A stretch of 64,000 nt of DNA, from NCBI GenBank assembly GCA_964023275.1, contig OZ029920.1, forward strand, positions 3,995,260 to 4,059,259. Reading direction: 5' to 3'. A program made the translations under genes and the position numbers. Under the pieces are notes generated by a model, which was given only the letters and a program-made list of their open reading frames with translations, did no database searches and was not told the origin of the DNA. This document shows, in pieces, positions 34,191-46,200 of the stretch; position 1 is the stretch's first letter, and every line of letters starts with the position of its first letter. This stretch comes from Norana najaformis. Taxonomy: Eukaryota; Annelida; Clitellata; Crassiclitellata; Hormogastridae.

Positions 34191-34990
34191 TATATTGCCT
34201 CATTGCAAACATATAGAGGTGTCTAAGAGTAACCTCTATATTTTAAGTGTCGCCACAGCCGTTGGCATCGATCTTTCCTAAATTTACATGAAATTTACCA
34301 TTTGTACTATTCCCAAATGTCAGCGCCTAAATCAAGTCATCTAAAACTGTTTGAATATTAATATCGAGTGTTTAACGACATCTTTTGGCGGCCACGATAA
34401 TTGACATTGATCTTGCCCTAGCTTCCCATTCCTAAACTGAGCTGGTTGAATCTACACTTGTCGTTGAGACATGCAGAGACCGAAAATAAAAAGTTCGGTT
34501 AAGTTGAAAAAGAAACATTTAAATCAGTTATTGACACTAGTTGGAGTACCACATTTTTAAAGACATTTTATGGCGGCTGACGCTGTAAACGCTGACCTTC
34601 TCTTGTATTTATAATTACTGTAGATACAAATAGAGATTTGACGAATATATACTCTATATAAATATATTCTAACCAGTTTCTTTTGAATTCTTTTTCGATT
34701 TCGTAACGAAAGAATTCTTATGGCTACAAGAGCCGTTCCCGACGACAATAAATCATGGACCCATTCAGCCATTATAACGGATTTTTAAAACTGATGAATA
34801 TATAAGGTCTATGAATGCAATTTAAAGGTGTCTAAACACTGACTAACATTAGTAATATATTTGATTGCTTTATGACTATTTGGGGCTTCCCAAGTAGCTG
34901 GGGTCGTCAACCATTACCTGACATCGGAAAGTACCTTCATTTCGCACTATTAGTCCATCTTTCAGAAGTTGTAATGCATCTCGTCTTCGG
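34191..34990 (+). repeat. Modules 34218 and 34827, ~480-bp monomer
   Basis: The unit from 34218 aligns with those at 5961 and 14541 in about five conserved blocks. Starts are 609 bp apart, with TATA boxes 29 and 28 nt upstream. Confidence 0.6.
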
Positions 34991-34997
34991 CTTCCTC

Positions 34998-35180
34998 ATA
35001 ATTATGATGATGATGATGATGATGTTGATGATGATGATGATGATGATGTTGATGATGATGATGATGCCATAAGATCGTTAAACTGAGGAACTACTAATCC
35101 ACCACTAACGTATTTCAGGCGGTGTCATCCTAAGCCTGGATGAAGGAGGAGGGCGACGTCAAAGGCTTTTGATGACATCT
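34998..35180. repeat. (GAT)n tract and minus 110-bp block
   Basis: GAT/GTT repeats at about 34998-35066, then a minus block at 35096-35180 (complement of CTTTATCCAGGC and CGTCGCCCTCCTCC). At 21520 a GAT tract also abuts this block, and at 18846 a CAT tract does. Confidence 0.75.
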
Positions 35181-35198
35181 CTTATTCTGATTCTCTGC

Positions 35199-35760
35199 CC
35201 TCAGGCAGGTTCAAACGTCCGATGACGCCACTTCTGTCGGTGCTGAGCCTCCTCTTTCAGCCTGCTGTATCCGTCTGCCATCATCCAATCCAGCAGCATC
35301 TGTCTGGGTCTTCCTCTTGTCCTCTTCCCCTCCATTCTGCCCTCAGTTACGGATCTCAAGAGTGAGTCCCCTCTCAGTATGTGACCAATCCATTTTCCTC
35401 GTCGACTCTTTATTGTAGCTATCATAGATCTTTCTTCCTCAACTCTTTTCAGCACCTCCTCATTTGTTATGTGCTCCATCCACATAACTTTTTCCATCCT
35501 GCGCCAAATCCACATTTCGAAGGCCTCCAATCTCTTGACGTCCTCTTTCTCGTGGTCCTTGTTTCAGATCCATACAGCACCATGCTCCATATCATAGTTT
35601 TAATCATTCGTTTCTTTCAGTTCTTGTTCATTTTCCCTCTCATTAATTTTTTTGTTTTGAGAATGCGTCTTTGCCCAATGCTATTCTTCTTTCAGTTTCC
35701 TTGTGGCATTTGCCATCTTGCTTGACAACGCTCCCCAGGTAGCAGAAATATTTTATTTGT
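35199..35760 (-). pseudogene. Endonuclease/RT-type LINE C-terminus
   Basis: The frame from 35530 to 35201 reads [36 protein letters not shown] and [17 protein letters not shown] and ends TFEPA, the complete C-terminal tail of this LINE family. Further 5' (35540-35760) homology continues out of frame (KYFCYLGS-like). Truncated and frameshifted. Confidence 0.85.
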
Positions 35761-36109
35761 TCAATTTCTTCTCCATTGATGACATAAAATGTCGATAAAC
35801 ATTGGAACTACTACTTATCACTAAGACTATTCACATACTTCATATAGCTGTGAGGCAGCCACAAGATGTCGGCAAATACACGAAACTTCTTCTAAAGATA
35901 AAAACGCTCACGTTTCAGATGAAGAAACTGTTGTTACTGTTGCAGGCTCTCGAAGCCCATGATAGGACCAGCTGCCTCGTTGAACCAGTAAAAGAAGCAG
36001 AGGTAAAGGTCTCGAACATTCACTGTTGGCGCCATATAATCCAAGTATTCACTTGTAGTTGACGAACTCGATTGGTAGTTGATCTGTAGTCGTCGCAATC
36101 ATGGCGTTG

Positions 36110-36407
36110 TTTATGATAATGATGATGACGACGATGATGATTTTGTGAAGCAGACTGATGACGATGATTATGATATTGATGGTGATTCAGTTGACGACGA
36201 CGAAAACATCTACTGGGATAATGTTGATAATAACTATGTGACTATGACGATGGCAATTATGACGATGATGATGATGATGACGACGTCGACGACACGATGA
36301 TGATAAGTATGATGATGATGGTAATTATGTTGAGGATGATAACAACAACGATGTTGACGATAACTTAACGACTATAAAAATTATAATGATGATGATGATA
36401 ATGGTGG

Positions 36408-36440
<33 letters not shown>

Positions 36441-36480
36441 CGATGATGTTGATGACGATGATGATGACGATGACTACGTT
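36110..36480. repeat. Degenerate GAT/GAC tract in FAAH copy-2 intron
   Basis: Imperfect GAT/GAC/GTT repeats fill the intron between exons A and B. Asp-rich frames here are repeat translations. Confidence 0.85.
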
Positions 36481-36599
36481 GGCGTCTTAGAAGTGCGCTA
36501 TGGAGCGTGACAAGCTGAGTAAGCCAGATGGTTTACTGCATGGAGTACCAGTCAGCATCAAGGAGTATTTCGGCATCAAGGTAAGCCAGTGTTGAGTTA

Positions 36600-36680
36600 G
36601 CGCTGGTCCAGTAGTTAGATGCTCGTCTTGACTGGCGGATTCGAACCTTCACCTGGACGATCACGGTGTAGGAAACCTGG
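36600..36680 (+). mobile_element. tRNA-like SINE fragment in FAAH copy-2 intron
   Basis: AGCGCTGGTCCAGTAGTTAG (A box) and GGCGGATTCGAACC (B box) lie 25 bp after exon B. Same insertion as at 22105-22185. Confidence 0.6.
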
Positions 36681-36850
36681 GCAAGTCATTAACCCGCGAT
36701 TTCCAACTGCCATCATTTTAATTTGACTTGTTTTTCAGGCCATATGGTTTTATAATCAATGGATCACTCTTGTTATTAAGCAAGCATACAATCTGGCATT
36801 AATTTGCAAAACGGAGAATTTTTGAACTCCTAAGAGATCATATGTACATC

Positions 36851-36865
36851 GGGGGGGGGGGGGGG
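36851..36865 (+). repeat. G15 homopolymer
   Basis: Fifteen G residues in the intron between FAAH copy-2 exons B and C. Confidence 0.95.
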
Positions 36866-37324
36866 AGGGAAATGAATGAACAATCACACACAAGTAAATA
36901 AAATGAGTAAACAAATAAAAATGTAAGTAATTAAGGTAGCATGAATAATAAATAAATCAGTCAATCCACCAATAGCGAAATACATGCGAAAAGAGTGAAT
37001 AATTTTTCGCACCCTTGCATTTGATTGGATGATCTGCCTGACTCCTTTCCGTTTTATCATGGAATCTCGAAGCAAATGAACTATGTCAAATTAGCAGGGT
37101 CGAGGCCATACGGTCGTTATTGAAAAACATTAACATTTAATTAACCTTTAACCTTGCACGTGTCGGCTTTCCTCGCCCTTTGCAATGTCTGATAACCGTT
37201 CGTATTAAAATTTACTATTCAGTTAGAAGAATATCCTCTGGCTACTTCAGGCGTTAGCGTCGAGCGTTGTTGATGACTCATGTGGAAATCAGCGATTATG
37301 CGAAGAAGAGTTTCATATAGAACC

Positions 37325-37440
37325 GAATAAGACGATTTAAAGGTGTCTAACCGTAGCCAAATAGGAGTATGAAGTGTTTAAGGACATCTTGTTATCGCCA
37401 GATTCATTAACGTCGGCGTTACTATCTGGATTCCTATTAG
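37325..37440 (+). repeat. Module 37342 inside FAAH copy-2 intron
   Basis: TATAGAACCG lies 26 nt before GGTGTCTAAC, with GTGTTTAAGGACATCTTG following at about 37374-37391. It shares the FAAH orientation. Confidence 0.6.
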
Positions 37441-38096
37441 CGAATATAAATGAAGTTTCTGTTTAATAAAGGTCAACTCGAGTTCGCTTGACCATGAAAT
37501 AACGCCTCCGAGTGATTGCTTAAAATCTATTTCTTCTATCATTCACTAGGTGGAGCCTAGCTGCTCATCTGGGCGTCAACGTTTGGAATCTGATAATTGT
37601 TACTAGCCGCTGACTTTACTTTGTAAATTAACAAAACAAACCATTCAGTTATATTCTGATTACGAATTGCAAGTGTGGTGTCTTTCATTGCCGTAGGGAT
37701 ACGATGGCAGCTTAGCTCTTATCTCCCGGATCGACAAACCTTACACGGATGACTCCGTCCTCGTCAAGGTAATTAGAGCTCTGCTTTTAGCTTGTCCTAA
37801 GTCACTGTCGTGAGACAGCCCTGGGTATGAAGTGTCAGCGATTTCAGTTTTCTTGGCCTCGGCCTACGATGGCCGTTAACCAGTCCTCTCCTTCACTGCC
37901 TAATCTCCCCACCGAGTTCTAATTATACCTGAGTTGCCTAAGGGGGCTGGCACAGAAACCTTGAAACAACTTTTTGTCCTGGCGATGATTTTGAACCTCG
38001 GAATCCTTCATTGACAGTCTAGCATGCTTACCACTATACTGTCGCGCAACCCTACATATACTATAATTATTACTAATACTATTACTATTGCAATTG

Positions 38097-38098
38097 CT

Positions 38099-38147
<49 letters not shown>

Positions 38148-38236
38148 TAGTGGTAGTAGTAGTAGTAGTAGTAGTGGTAGTAGTAGTAGTAGCTGTTGTT
38201 GTTGCAGCAACAGTAGTAGAAGAAGTAGTAGTAGTA
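38097..38236. repeat. (TAG)n microsatellite
   Basis: About 140 bp of TAG/GTA with short GTGG interruptions and a GTTGTTGCAGCAAC inverted core near its right end. It lies where FAAH exon D would be expected. Confidence 0.95.
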
Positions 38237-39280
38237 TCTGCTGTTAGGATATATATTTTGGCCTTCAGGTCAGTTTTACTTTATCAGAGGAGATCTGTAA
38301 CGAATAACTGAACGAACATGTTAATTATATTGCGTCGAAAAATTGATTTTAAAGGTGTCTAAGATATCGAGTTTGTTGACGTGGCACTCTGTTGATGCCG
38401 TGACTGATCGAAAATGAGGCATTTGTATATCGTTAAATGCAATTTGAAGGTCTCTTAAGAGGAGCCGAATATTAATACCAAGTCGTATTCAGAATTTAAC
38501 GACATGTGGCTGGAACTTTAAATGGCTTGGCGCCCATTCAAATGGGACAGCAGTGGTGAAGGATCTCACCAGAATAATATAATTATAGAAATATTAACAA
38601 GGTTTAGGACATATTGTCTCCATAGAAAAACCCGTTCATTAATATTTACATTTGCCAAAGCCGTGGACGTTTTCTTAACAACCACACGAGGATAAGAGTT
38701 CTGGAAAAGAAATGTATCCAGTCTTGAGTTATTCTTCCTCTTCTCCTTGTCTCTCTTCTCTCTTCGATTTCAAACACCATCCACCGTAGCCGTCCGACGG
38801 TCTGACTGTCTGACTCCTGGATCTTGACCTGGAACCTAACCCTTTTGCCTATCGATTTTGTTTTGACTGAGCGCCTGTGATTAAGCTGTTTCCCGCGACT
38901 TGGCTTTCGTTGGGCGCTGTAGAAATCTCGAGATTACGATCACGATGAAGATCGATATTCTGTTGGCACTGGCGATCCTAGTTCGTGTTTATAGACGTCG
39001 TATGCCTACATTGGTGACCTCTGACGTCGATTGGCAAATTTTTACATTGAGCATTGAAATATTAGGTTTAAGATTAATGACAATGAGGCATATATGAGTG
39101 GGCTGGGTTTTGGTCGAGAGAAATGGAACGATGGAGGATTTTATTGATGACGGTAAGCTTTCTTAAAAAGGTAGTATTTTAGTCACTTGTTTGACGAGAA
39201 AATTTGTTACGGCTGCCGAAGCCGTTTATGTCGACCACATTTTGCTCATCACAACATGTTAACTCGTGTAGATAGTTATA
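38237..39280 (+). repeat. Module 38354 and GACTGAGCGCC repeat
   Basis: The module at 38354 has TATATTGCGT 28 nt upstream. 38737-38950 is the clearest copy of a roughly 200-bp repeat (GACCTGGAACCTAACCC, GACTGAGCGCCTGTGATTAA, GACTTGGCTTTCGTTGGGCG, AGAAATCTCGAGATTACG), also at 61590-61765 plus, 28575 and 24060 minus, and 47900-47945 partial. Confidence 0.6.
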
Positions 39281-39284
39281 GTTC

Positions 39285-39870
39285 CTCAGTTTAACGACAG
39301 CTTATGGCATCAAAGGCCGTTGCCGTCGCCCTCCTTCTTTATCCAGGCTTGGAACTGGCATTACCCCAAACAAGGCAATGGCAGAGTTTGAAGCTAAGGC
39401 TAAATGAAACTGAGGCATATATGACTTTGGAAAAAGCGATTTAAAGGTGTCTAAACCTAGCTTGACATCAGTAGTAAATCGTAAATCGTAAAGTTGAGAA
39501 CTCTCAAACGCTACCTAAAAGCCAAGGTCAAGACAGCACCCTATTCACTAGCGCTGCTTCAAGTCAAAGGATTTGTCCAGGGTTACCATGTAAGAAACAA
39601 TATCAGGATCATAGAAAACAAGAGAGGAGAGGAAACAGATGAACGTAATGTTAAAGTTGGTTGTGTTCAGGTTGAGAGGAATGGGAAGGCGGATGATATA
39701 GCAGGGAAAGATTTCTTGAAAAGGTGGGACTCTGTCAGAGCCGTTGACGTTGACCCTAAACATTACATATCAAAACATGGTACGGACATCATATGAATGA
39801 CCATGGTTCAAGCGAAGATAACAATTAGTAAAATAATTTCGAGAAACAACGATATAAAGGTGTCTAAATA
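39285..39870 (+). repeat. Complete composite module 39446, third 300-bp repeat, module 39859
   Basis: Upstream block 39285-39390, TATATGACTT and GGTGTCTAAA at 39446 follow in order. The 300-bp repeat (39440-39735) is the third copy. A 100-residue frame across it has no domain and is not shared with the other copies. Confidence 0.65.
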
Positions 39871-40400
39871 TTGCACAATATTTTATTATTATTAATGTTT
39901 AAAGACACCTAACCGCTGCCAGTATCATTTTCCAATTTCAGCGCCTAAATGAAGTCATCTGAAACTGGTTGATTATTAATATCGATTGTTTAGCGATATC
40001 TTGTTAACTGCCGGATATATTTACGTTACTAGGTATCCAGACTACCTCAACAGTATTGAATGCAATGTTATTGTACATATTAAAGGTTTCACCAAGCAAT
40101 TTAGAAGCCTAGATTTCAACTGATTTCTTTTGAGAGGTGTAAATGCGCTTAGCGAATCGGAAATTATGACAAAGTTGCGAGGGATTTCGCTTCAGTTTCA
40201 GCTACTCATTGGATAGCTTCTTTTATTGCCGTTATTCGACTTATCGCCATCTCAGTTGAATAGTCACATAAACGAAATTTCCTGTAAAAATGACCGCTTT
40301 TGAACCATCTCTGTATATACAGGATCGATGCTGTACGATGCGTTAGGTCATGAACCAATCGATGATCTACTTTTTATTTAGCGTCTTAACTGGAACGTAG
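39871..40400. other. Intergenic, no gene
   Basis: 39900-40000 has unit words (CAATTTCAGCGCCTAAAT, AGTCATCTGAAACTGG). 40020-40400 is unrecognised. Confidence 0.4.
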
Positions 40401-40414
40401 TAGTAATAGTTTCT

Positions 40415-40740
40415 AGTGTTAAACGACATCTTATGGCATCAAAAGCCGTTGACATCGCCCTCCTCCTTTATCCAGGCTTGGGACTGGCACTACCCCAAAC
40501 AAGGCAGTGGTGAAGTTTCATCGCGATTTAAACGCAAATTGGGATTATATGTAGTTAGAGTTCCTCAGTTTAACGACTTCTTAGGGCATCAAAGGCCATT
40601 GACGTCGCCCTCCTCCTTTATCCAGACTTGGGACTGTCACTATCCCAAACAAGGTAGTGGCAGATTTAGGCACTGGGTGTAATATCGTTGCATTATATAG
40701 CTTATGGAAATACGATTAAAAGGTGTCTAAACATAGCCAA
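40415..40740 (+). repeat. Tandem upstream blocks then module 40722
   Basis: Two 110-bp blocks (40415-40518 and 40558-40668) in direct orientation. TATATAGCTT lies 28 nt before GGTGTCTAAA at 40722, so the spacing from the last block to the start is about 55 bp. Confidence 0.7.
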
Positions 40741-40895
40741 GTATCAGTGCCAGTTTAGTAGAATTACTTTTACGACATTCTATGGCTGTTTGTACCTTGC
40801 GCCACCTTCCGATGCATAAATCAGCCTAATTTAGTGTTGTCATGTCGTTTACAGACACCCACTGACACAGACAATAAAGATACGCAAGACATCTA

Positions 40896-40958
40896 ACATA
40901 TAACAGTATAAACAGGAAGTCGTGAAACACTTGATACTTCCACTAATACAACTGTTGG

Positions 40959-41024
<66 letters not shown>
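40896..41024. repeat. 75-bp repeat followed by (TA)n
   Basis: 40896-40970 (ACATATAACAGTATAAACAG, CGTGAAACACTTGATACTTC, CAACTGTTGGTCGATATATA) is almost identical to 58453-58527. Here it runs into TA, there into TTA/GTT. It looks like the 3' end of a retroposon with a variable microsatellite tail. Confidence 0.8.
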
Positions 41025-41029
<5 letters not shown>

Positions 41030-41323
41030 CACGCGAAGCAGTCCAGTGGAAATCAACGCTAGCAGCGTCAGCCAATTTCTACATTTATTTACAGACAGTT
41101 ACATCAACGAGCACTGTTTATTGAACCACAATCTCTGTGAAAGGATAATACTCATATAAAAATGTCATTTTTGTTATTACAAAAGTGAAGCAGATAAGTA
41201 GACGGCTACCGTAGATAGAATTGGAGACGCAAGAGACATAAAAAAGAGGAGGAATGAGGATAGGATACAGAAATATAACAATCACATCATAATATGAATG
41301 AAAGAAACATTGCTTTTTTTGCA

Positions 41324-44112
41324 CTATGTGATAAAACAAGACAATTTTACGTAGGCATGTATCTCAGATGGTTGAGGCAGTTTTGCATGAATCTTCCACT
41401 CAGTCGGTTTATTCTCGATGATTTTTCGAATTGGAACATAACGTACGTCGTCTCTGCTTTTCCATATATCTACGCCATCTTCACTCGTTTCGATGTCTCC
41501 TCCTCCGATGACAAAGAGTCGTTCATTTTCAAGAACCAAACCAAAATGATCAACGTCGGTCTTAAACTGTTGTCTTTCTTGCCAAGTCTCCGTCTCAAAG
41601 TTAAATATAAAACAAGTATCCCATCCAACTAAAATAACAAATGTCTCCCAAAGTGCAGCTCGCAACAAGCCACGAGGGCGTGGCATTGGTTTCGAAAGCG
41701 GAGTGCATGTGTTCAATTTAGTGTTGTACACTTGAACGTGATTCAGCGCCTTGTTATCTTTATCTCTGCCACCGAAAATGTAGAGCGAAGTCTTAAATGG
41801 AACACAGTTACCTGAATTCTGGACGCAGTGAACCAGCTTTCCAACTGCTGAGCATTTGTCGATGACCGTGTTGTAAGCTTCCACGCTGTCTAGAACTCTT
41901 CCATCTGAATTGGCAAATCCTCCACAGATGTACAATACTTCATCGATAAACGCTGCGCTGTGTTTACGTCGGCCTTGAACTAAAGATCCGCATTTCGTCC
42001 AACCGGAATCCATGTTGTATTTCCAGATTTCATCTTTATTGGCTCCTATTCCTGTCACGTACATCGTGTTACGGTTAACGGCGGCTGAGGCTGCGGCGTC
42101 CATTGTAGTCGGTATTTTCTGTAGATTTGAAATTTCATTTGGACGATGCATATTTATTTGGAAGACGTCCTCTGTTATTATCGCACCATCATTTATTCCC
42201 ACGACAATTGCATAATTCTCAATCCGGGCAGTGGTTTCTGTTTTAGCAGATGGAACAGAAACATTGAAAATTGATAGTTAAACTGACAATAATATTAATT
42301 TATCTTCGCCATTTATTATAACTGACCATTTAGCTGAGCATTTATTCATTTGCTCACTTCTTGTGAACATTTGTCATAGAATAATTAAATCTAATGTAAT
42401 GTATTCGAATGCAATGTAAAAGTAATTTGATATTATGTAATCGAACAGTTTAATGTAACTAAGGTAATCTAATGCATATCATTGAATCTAAAGTTGGTGT
42501 ATTCTAATGAAATGCAATGTGATCTAATGTATTATGATGCGATGAAATTTAATATAACCTTATCAAAACGAATGCAATATAATGCAGTGAAATGTGATGT
42601 GATCTAATGTAATGTTATCTAGTGTATAGTAGTGTAATGGAATATTATGTTATCCAATATAATATCATCTCTGGAAAAGTGTATAGCTTTGTTTATGTTA
42701 TAATACACGTGGCCTCAGTTGACGGTCGCTTCTAAGCTAAACCATATTTTAAAACCGCAAATTATTCGAAACAGAACTACCCGAATTTTTTGAGGTCTCT
42801 CAAGCCAGAAGACATGCGACACAGAAGATAAGCAATCTTGAAAAAAATAAGAGATTTCAACCCAAACCTAAGCAATATCACAAATGTTGGAGACCAAAGA
42901 GAGAACTTGTCCTCTGTGCAAGTTCACTGTCCACTCTGCTTGAAAAAAAAACAAGCCATCCATCTCAAGTAGTTAATTTGAGCAATATGGAAAATTTTTA
43001 CCTTTAATTTGTCCCACAACATTCCTATTGGACTTCTCTAAAATTTCTCGTATATCTGTTGTTTGGAAAGAAACTTCGAATGATCGACGCGGACGACCAA
43101 TGAATTCCTCGTGATCTTTCTCCAACTCGTCTGCTCTCGCTGACAATTTGTCAACAAAGCTGCAGATGTCGCTGGCCGATCCATTCGATCTTACTTCGGT
43201 GTAGTAATTCTCAAAACTGTTTAAAATGACGTGAATCCGTTCAATTTCTTCCTTTTCGTTTTCACAATCCTTTATTTGATTCTGTTTTATCAGAGACAAC
43301 TCATCCAGCAGGGAATTTGTGTGGTCATCTATCATTTCTTTAAGCTCAACATTTCTTTGTCGAATTTCACTTTCAGTTTCTGTTATTTTTAAAAGGATAT
43401 TTTTCTTTCTTTTTTCCACGCTTTTACTTTCTTTTAACACCTCTTCAGCGTAGTTCGCAATCTTTAATACATTTGTTTGAATTGTTTGTCGCAATTGCTC
43501 ATCGACTAAAGTCAGACCTTGGCATTTATGTGATGCATGATTTTCAACAAAACACACAACGCATAATATTTTCTTGCAATCAGCGCAATAGAAACCAAAC
43601 GGCTTTTGATTATGATCAGTGCAATTTCCTGTTCGTATAATTTTTCTGATGTCTTCTTCTGTTTCACTTCCAATTTTCGCAACATGATGATCTTTGCTTA
43701 ATTTCTGCAGCTTATGTGCTTTCGCACAAATATCGCAAAAGTTGTCTTTGCATTCAAAGCAGTGCATCGTAGCAGTTCTCGTGTTTTCGTCGCCCTCGTA
43801 AAGATCTTTACATATATCACAAGGAACGACTGACGTGCTACTTAGTTGCAGATTGGTCGCAACTTCCATGAGATGTTCTATGAAGAAGTTTTTCTGGAGT
43901 ACATCGAGACCATTTGCTGGAATAAGAAACACTTTTCTGCACAAGGGACAAGACATATTCTCTCCTGATTTCTTCTTTGCTGCATCGGCTGTTTGTTTGA
44001 GACATTCGAGACAGAACGTGTGAATGCACGGCAGCATTCTAGGATCAGTAAATGTTTGGAAACATATACAGCATTCCGTCAGTTTCTGAAGTTGATGTCC
44101 CGCTTCACTCAT
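41324..44112 (-). CDS. RING-B-box-coiled-coil-Kelch (TRIM-Kelch) protein A
   Basis: Two coding exons, 44112-43002 and 42237-41324. The donor (AAAG|GTAAAA) is phase 1 and the acceptor (AAACAG|AA) supplies the remaining two bases, giving 674 codons. RING at residues 14-58 (C-x2-C...CxHxxCxxC...CPLC), B-box-like fingers at about 98-145 and 164-200, coiled coil about 205-345, Kelch repeats about 390-660 (RRKHSAAFIDEVLYICGGFA, SLYIFGGRDKDNKALNHVQV, ERLFVIGGG). The family predicts a cytosolic RING E3 ubiquitin ligase with a propeller substrate receptor. ATG 44112 is chosen because the paralogue starts at the same MSEAGHQL; TTTGTTTTGCAG upstream suggests a spliced 5' UTR. No breaks. Confidence 0.92.
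42340..42690. repeat. Degenerate (ATCTAATGTAATG)n in TRIM-Kelch A intron
   Basis: About 350 bp of loosely repeated AATCTAATG/TAATGCAATG words. The same tract, inverted, fills the intron of copy B at about 54050-54330, so it predates the duplication. Confidence 0.75.
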
Positions 44113-44745
44113 GTTCAATTATTTAATTACTGCCTGCAAAACAAATTTTGCTGTTCAATTCGGATTATTTTCGAACCATCAATTAAGTAGGTCTTTTGCT
44201 AATAGTTTAACTTTAACAAAATTACACAAATTGAAGTTTAACAGGGAATTTCATTTGACGAAGCTGCTTGTGTCAGCAAAAGATGAGAAAATTAGGTTTT
44301 GTGCAAGAAAAATCTCGGATTTTTACTCTGGCAACAATGGCGGCGATGTGGACAGCAGTTTATTTATATCGACGAATCGTCGTGCACCACCTGCTCATTA
44401 ATAATTCTATGTCATTGGAAATCAACGCGTTTGTTTTACACTGCTTAAATTTTACTTTCAATTTCATATTCAAGAGTTGCTGCGGTCGAATAAATTTATG
44501 TTTAGCATTTACTAAGTTAAATTCTAATCAGATGCATTAATTTCAAAATTTTCTCCGTCAGCGAAAAAAACCATCGCTGATTTGTACTCGTTCTTTGTTT
44601 CTTATACCTGTTGTCAAAGTCTAGAGGCTAAGACAGCTTTTCGATCGGTGCAACACTACAGCTACAAAACACTTTGTATAATCAACTCTAACAATCACCG
44701 CACAGCGCATGGATTTAACAAATTAACAAATTAAGCGACAGTTAG

Positions 44746-45111
44746 AAACTAAGAAAACAGTATAAATATTTCTTACTTTGTAACGTCTTCTCGGCAGTTT
44801 CTTAAGCAAATAAGTTGCTAGCTAGATGAGGTCAAAAAGTGTGCGTGCAAACGACAGCAAAGTCCATTTACCTGTAACTCTGTCGGTCGCTAATCTTCTT
44901 TTAGACTTGTTTACTGTGCTCCATAAACGATTGATGGCTCTGGCAGAAATTTCTTACTAATTTAGCTCAATTATACAACGGCTAATAGGACCTAAGGCAT
45001 AGTTCATGTCCTAAAGATTTATTAGTCGCAATTTTCAAATTACTGCTTATTCGTGCTGTCATAGCAATGATTAATGAAACGCTCGATTCTAATAAATGTT
45101 AGATTACGCTT
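44746..45111. other. Loop of the inverted duplication, left edge
   Basis: Beyond the arm boundary I see no gene or known repeat until the module at 45112. Confidence 0.4.
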
Positions 45112-45445
45112 AGACACCTTTAAATCACTGTTGTACGGCTATATAGCTTGATATACATTAATTTAGTTTAGTTGAACTCCGCTACTGCCTTGTTTGGGGT
45201 AGTGCCATAAAGGAGGAGGGCGACGGCAACGGCCTTTCATGCCATAAGCTGTCGTTAAACTGAGGAACTATATTAGACACCTTTAAAACGTTGTTAGCTG
45301 GTGCTATAAAGGGGACGTAAACGCACAAAACTCCGCCACTGCCTTGTTTGGGGGTAGTGCCAGTCCCAAGCCTGGATAAAGGAGGAGGGCGACGGCAACG
45401 GCCTTTCATGCCATAAGCTGTCGTTAAACTGAGGAACTATAGGCA
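45112..45445 (-). repeat. Two tandem minus composite modules (45112, 45275)
   Basis: Each has AGACACC, a TATA-like box (CTATATAGC; CTATAAAGG) and the 110-bp block further upstream on the minus strand (45176-45268 and 45330-45438). The two units are about 163 bp apart and almost identical in the block, so this is a recent tandem duplication of a whole module. Confidence 0.75.
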
Positions 45446-46200
45446 GCCACAAAATTAGATAAACAGAGTTGTACAAGGGGGTTGCTTAGATTTCGAGGTT
45501 TATACGATTTAAAAAATCTGAAAACCTAAATAATTTCCGAATTAAGTTTTTGGTTTTTTGTATCTTGGAAGAAATTAAAAAGACAATCGGATTTTCTCTT
45601 TATATTTTCGACTGAAAGATAAATTTTAATAAATCAACACCGTGGTGGTTGGTATCTTTAAGCAGATTCTTCTCCACCAGCGTCCATCGTATCAGTGAAC
45701 TCAGAATTGAAATCATCTGCACCACCACTGCTCTACTTGCGTCGCCAGGAAATACAGAAAAACCTAAAACACTATAATACCTAAAAAAGAATTGTTTCGA
45801 TTCAAAAGATAGATTGTTTGCACTTTCTATTTAGCTTATTTAAGATGCCTTTTATTCGTTTATTCTAAACAAATAGATTAATTAATTAAGTAAGTAATTA
45901 AACAATGAATTAATTCATACATTAATTAATTCATTCATCCATTTGTTCGTTCGCTCGTTCGTTCATTCATTCATCGATAGCGGCCATTTCAGATTAAGCT
46001 CAGACGCAATATAATTATAACATTAACCGTCTAATTGGGAGGATCGAACCCACGCGCTACGCATAAAAAAGGTGAGCGCTCAACTAACGGCTACTGAAAC
46101 TTTGGGGTCAGAAGTGCTTTCTTACCATAAAGGCAATTTTTTTGGGCCTAATTTGGGGTCGTCTTTGAGAGAAAGAAGAAAAGTTCGGTATTACATTGAT
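45446..46200. other. Intergenic; tRNA-like fragment at 46030-46085
   Basis: Minus-strand TAGCCGTTAGTTGAGCGCTC and GTGGGTTCGATCCTCCC have A- and B-box form about 35 bp apart with a non-pairing acceptor stem, so a SINE or tRNA pseudogene. ATTA/TTCATTCG microsatellites lie at about 45890-45975. Confidence 0.45.

Larger units (their letters stand above)
35946..37768 (+). pseudogene. FAAH-like amidase, partial copy 2 (three open exons)
   Basis: Exons A 35946-36002 (ALEAHDRTSCLVEPVKEAE), B 36491-36580 (DKLSKPDGLLHGVPVSIKEY, keeping the GVPVSxKE motif with the catalytic lysine) and C 37697-37768 (GYDGSLALISRIDKPYTDDS) are open, phase 0 and bounded by AG/GT. Sequence is closer to vertebrate FAAH than copy 1 (GVPVS versus EVLVS). 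No exon D, nucleophile-serine exon or N-terminal membrane exon is visible within several kilobases. It could be a fragment of a gene with very long introns, but loss is likelier. Confidence 0.75.
41136..44745 (-). repeat. Left arm of a large inverted duplication
   Basis: Pairs in inverted orientation with 51965-55560. Similarity covers the whole TRIM-Kelch gene, its intron, about 190 bp beyond the stop and about 630 bp upstream of the start codon (for example CTAACTGTCGCTTAATTTG in minus reading here against CTAACTGTCGCTCAATTTG there). Confidence 0.9.

Noticed and set aside
39494-39796. 100-residue protein in the third 300-bp repeat
   Set aside because: The frame is not conserved in the two sister copies and no family is recognised.
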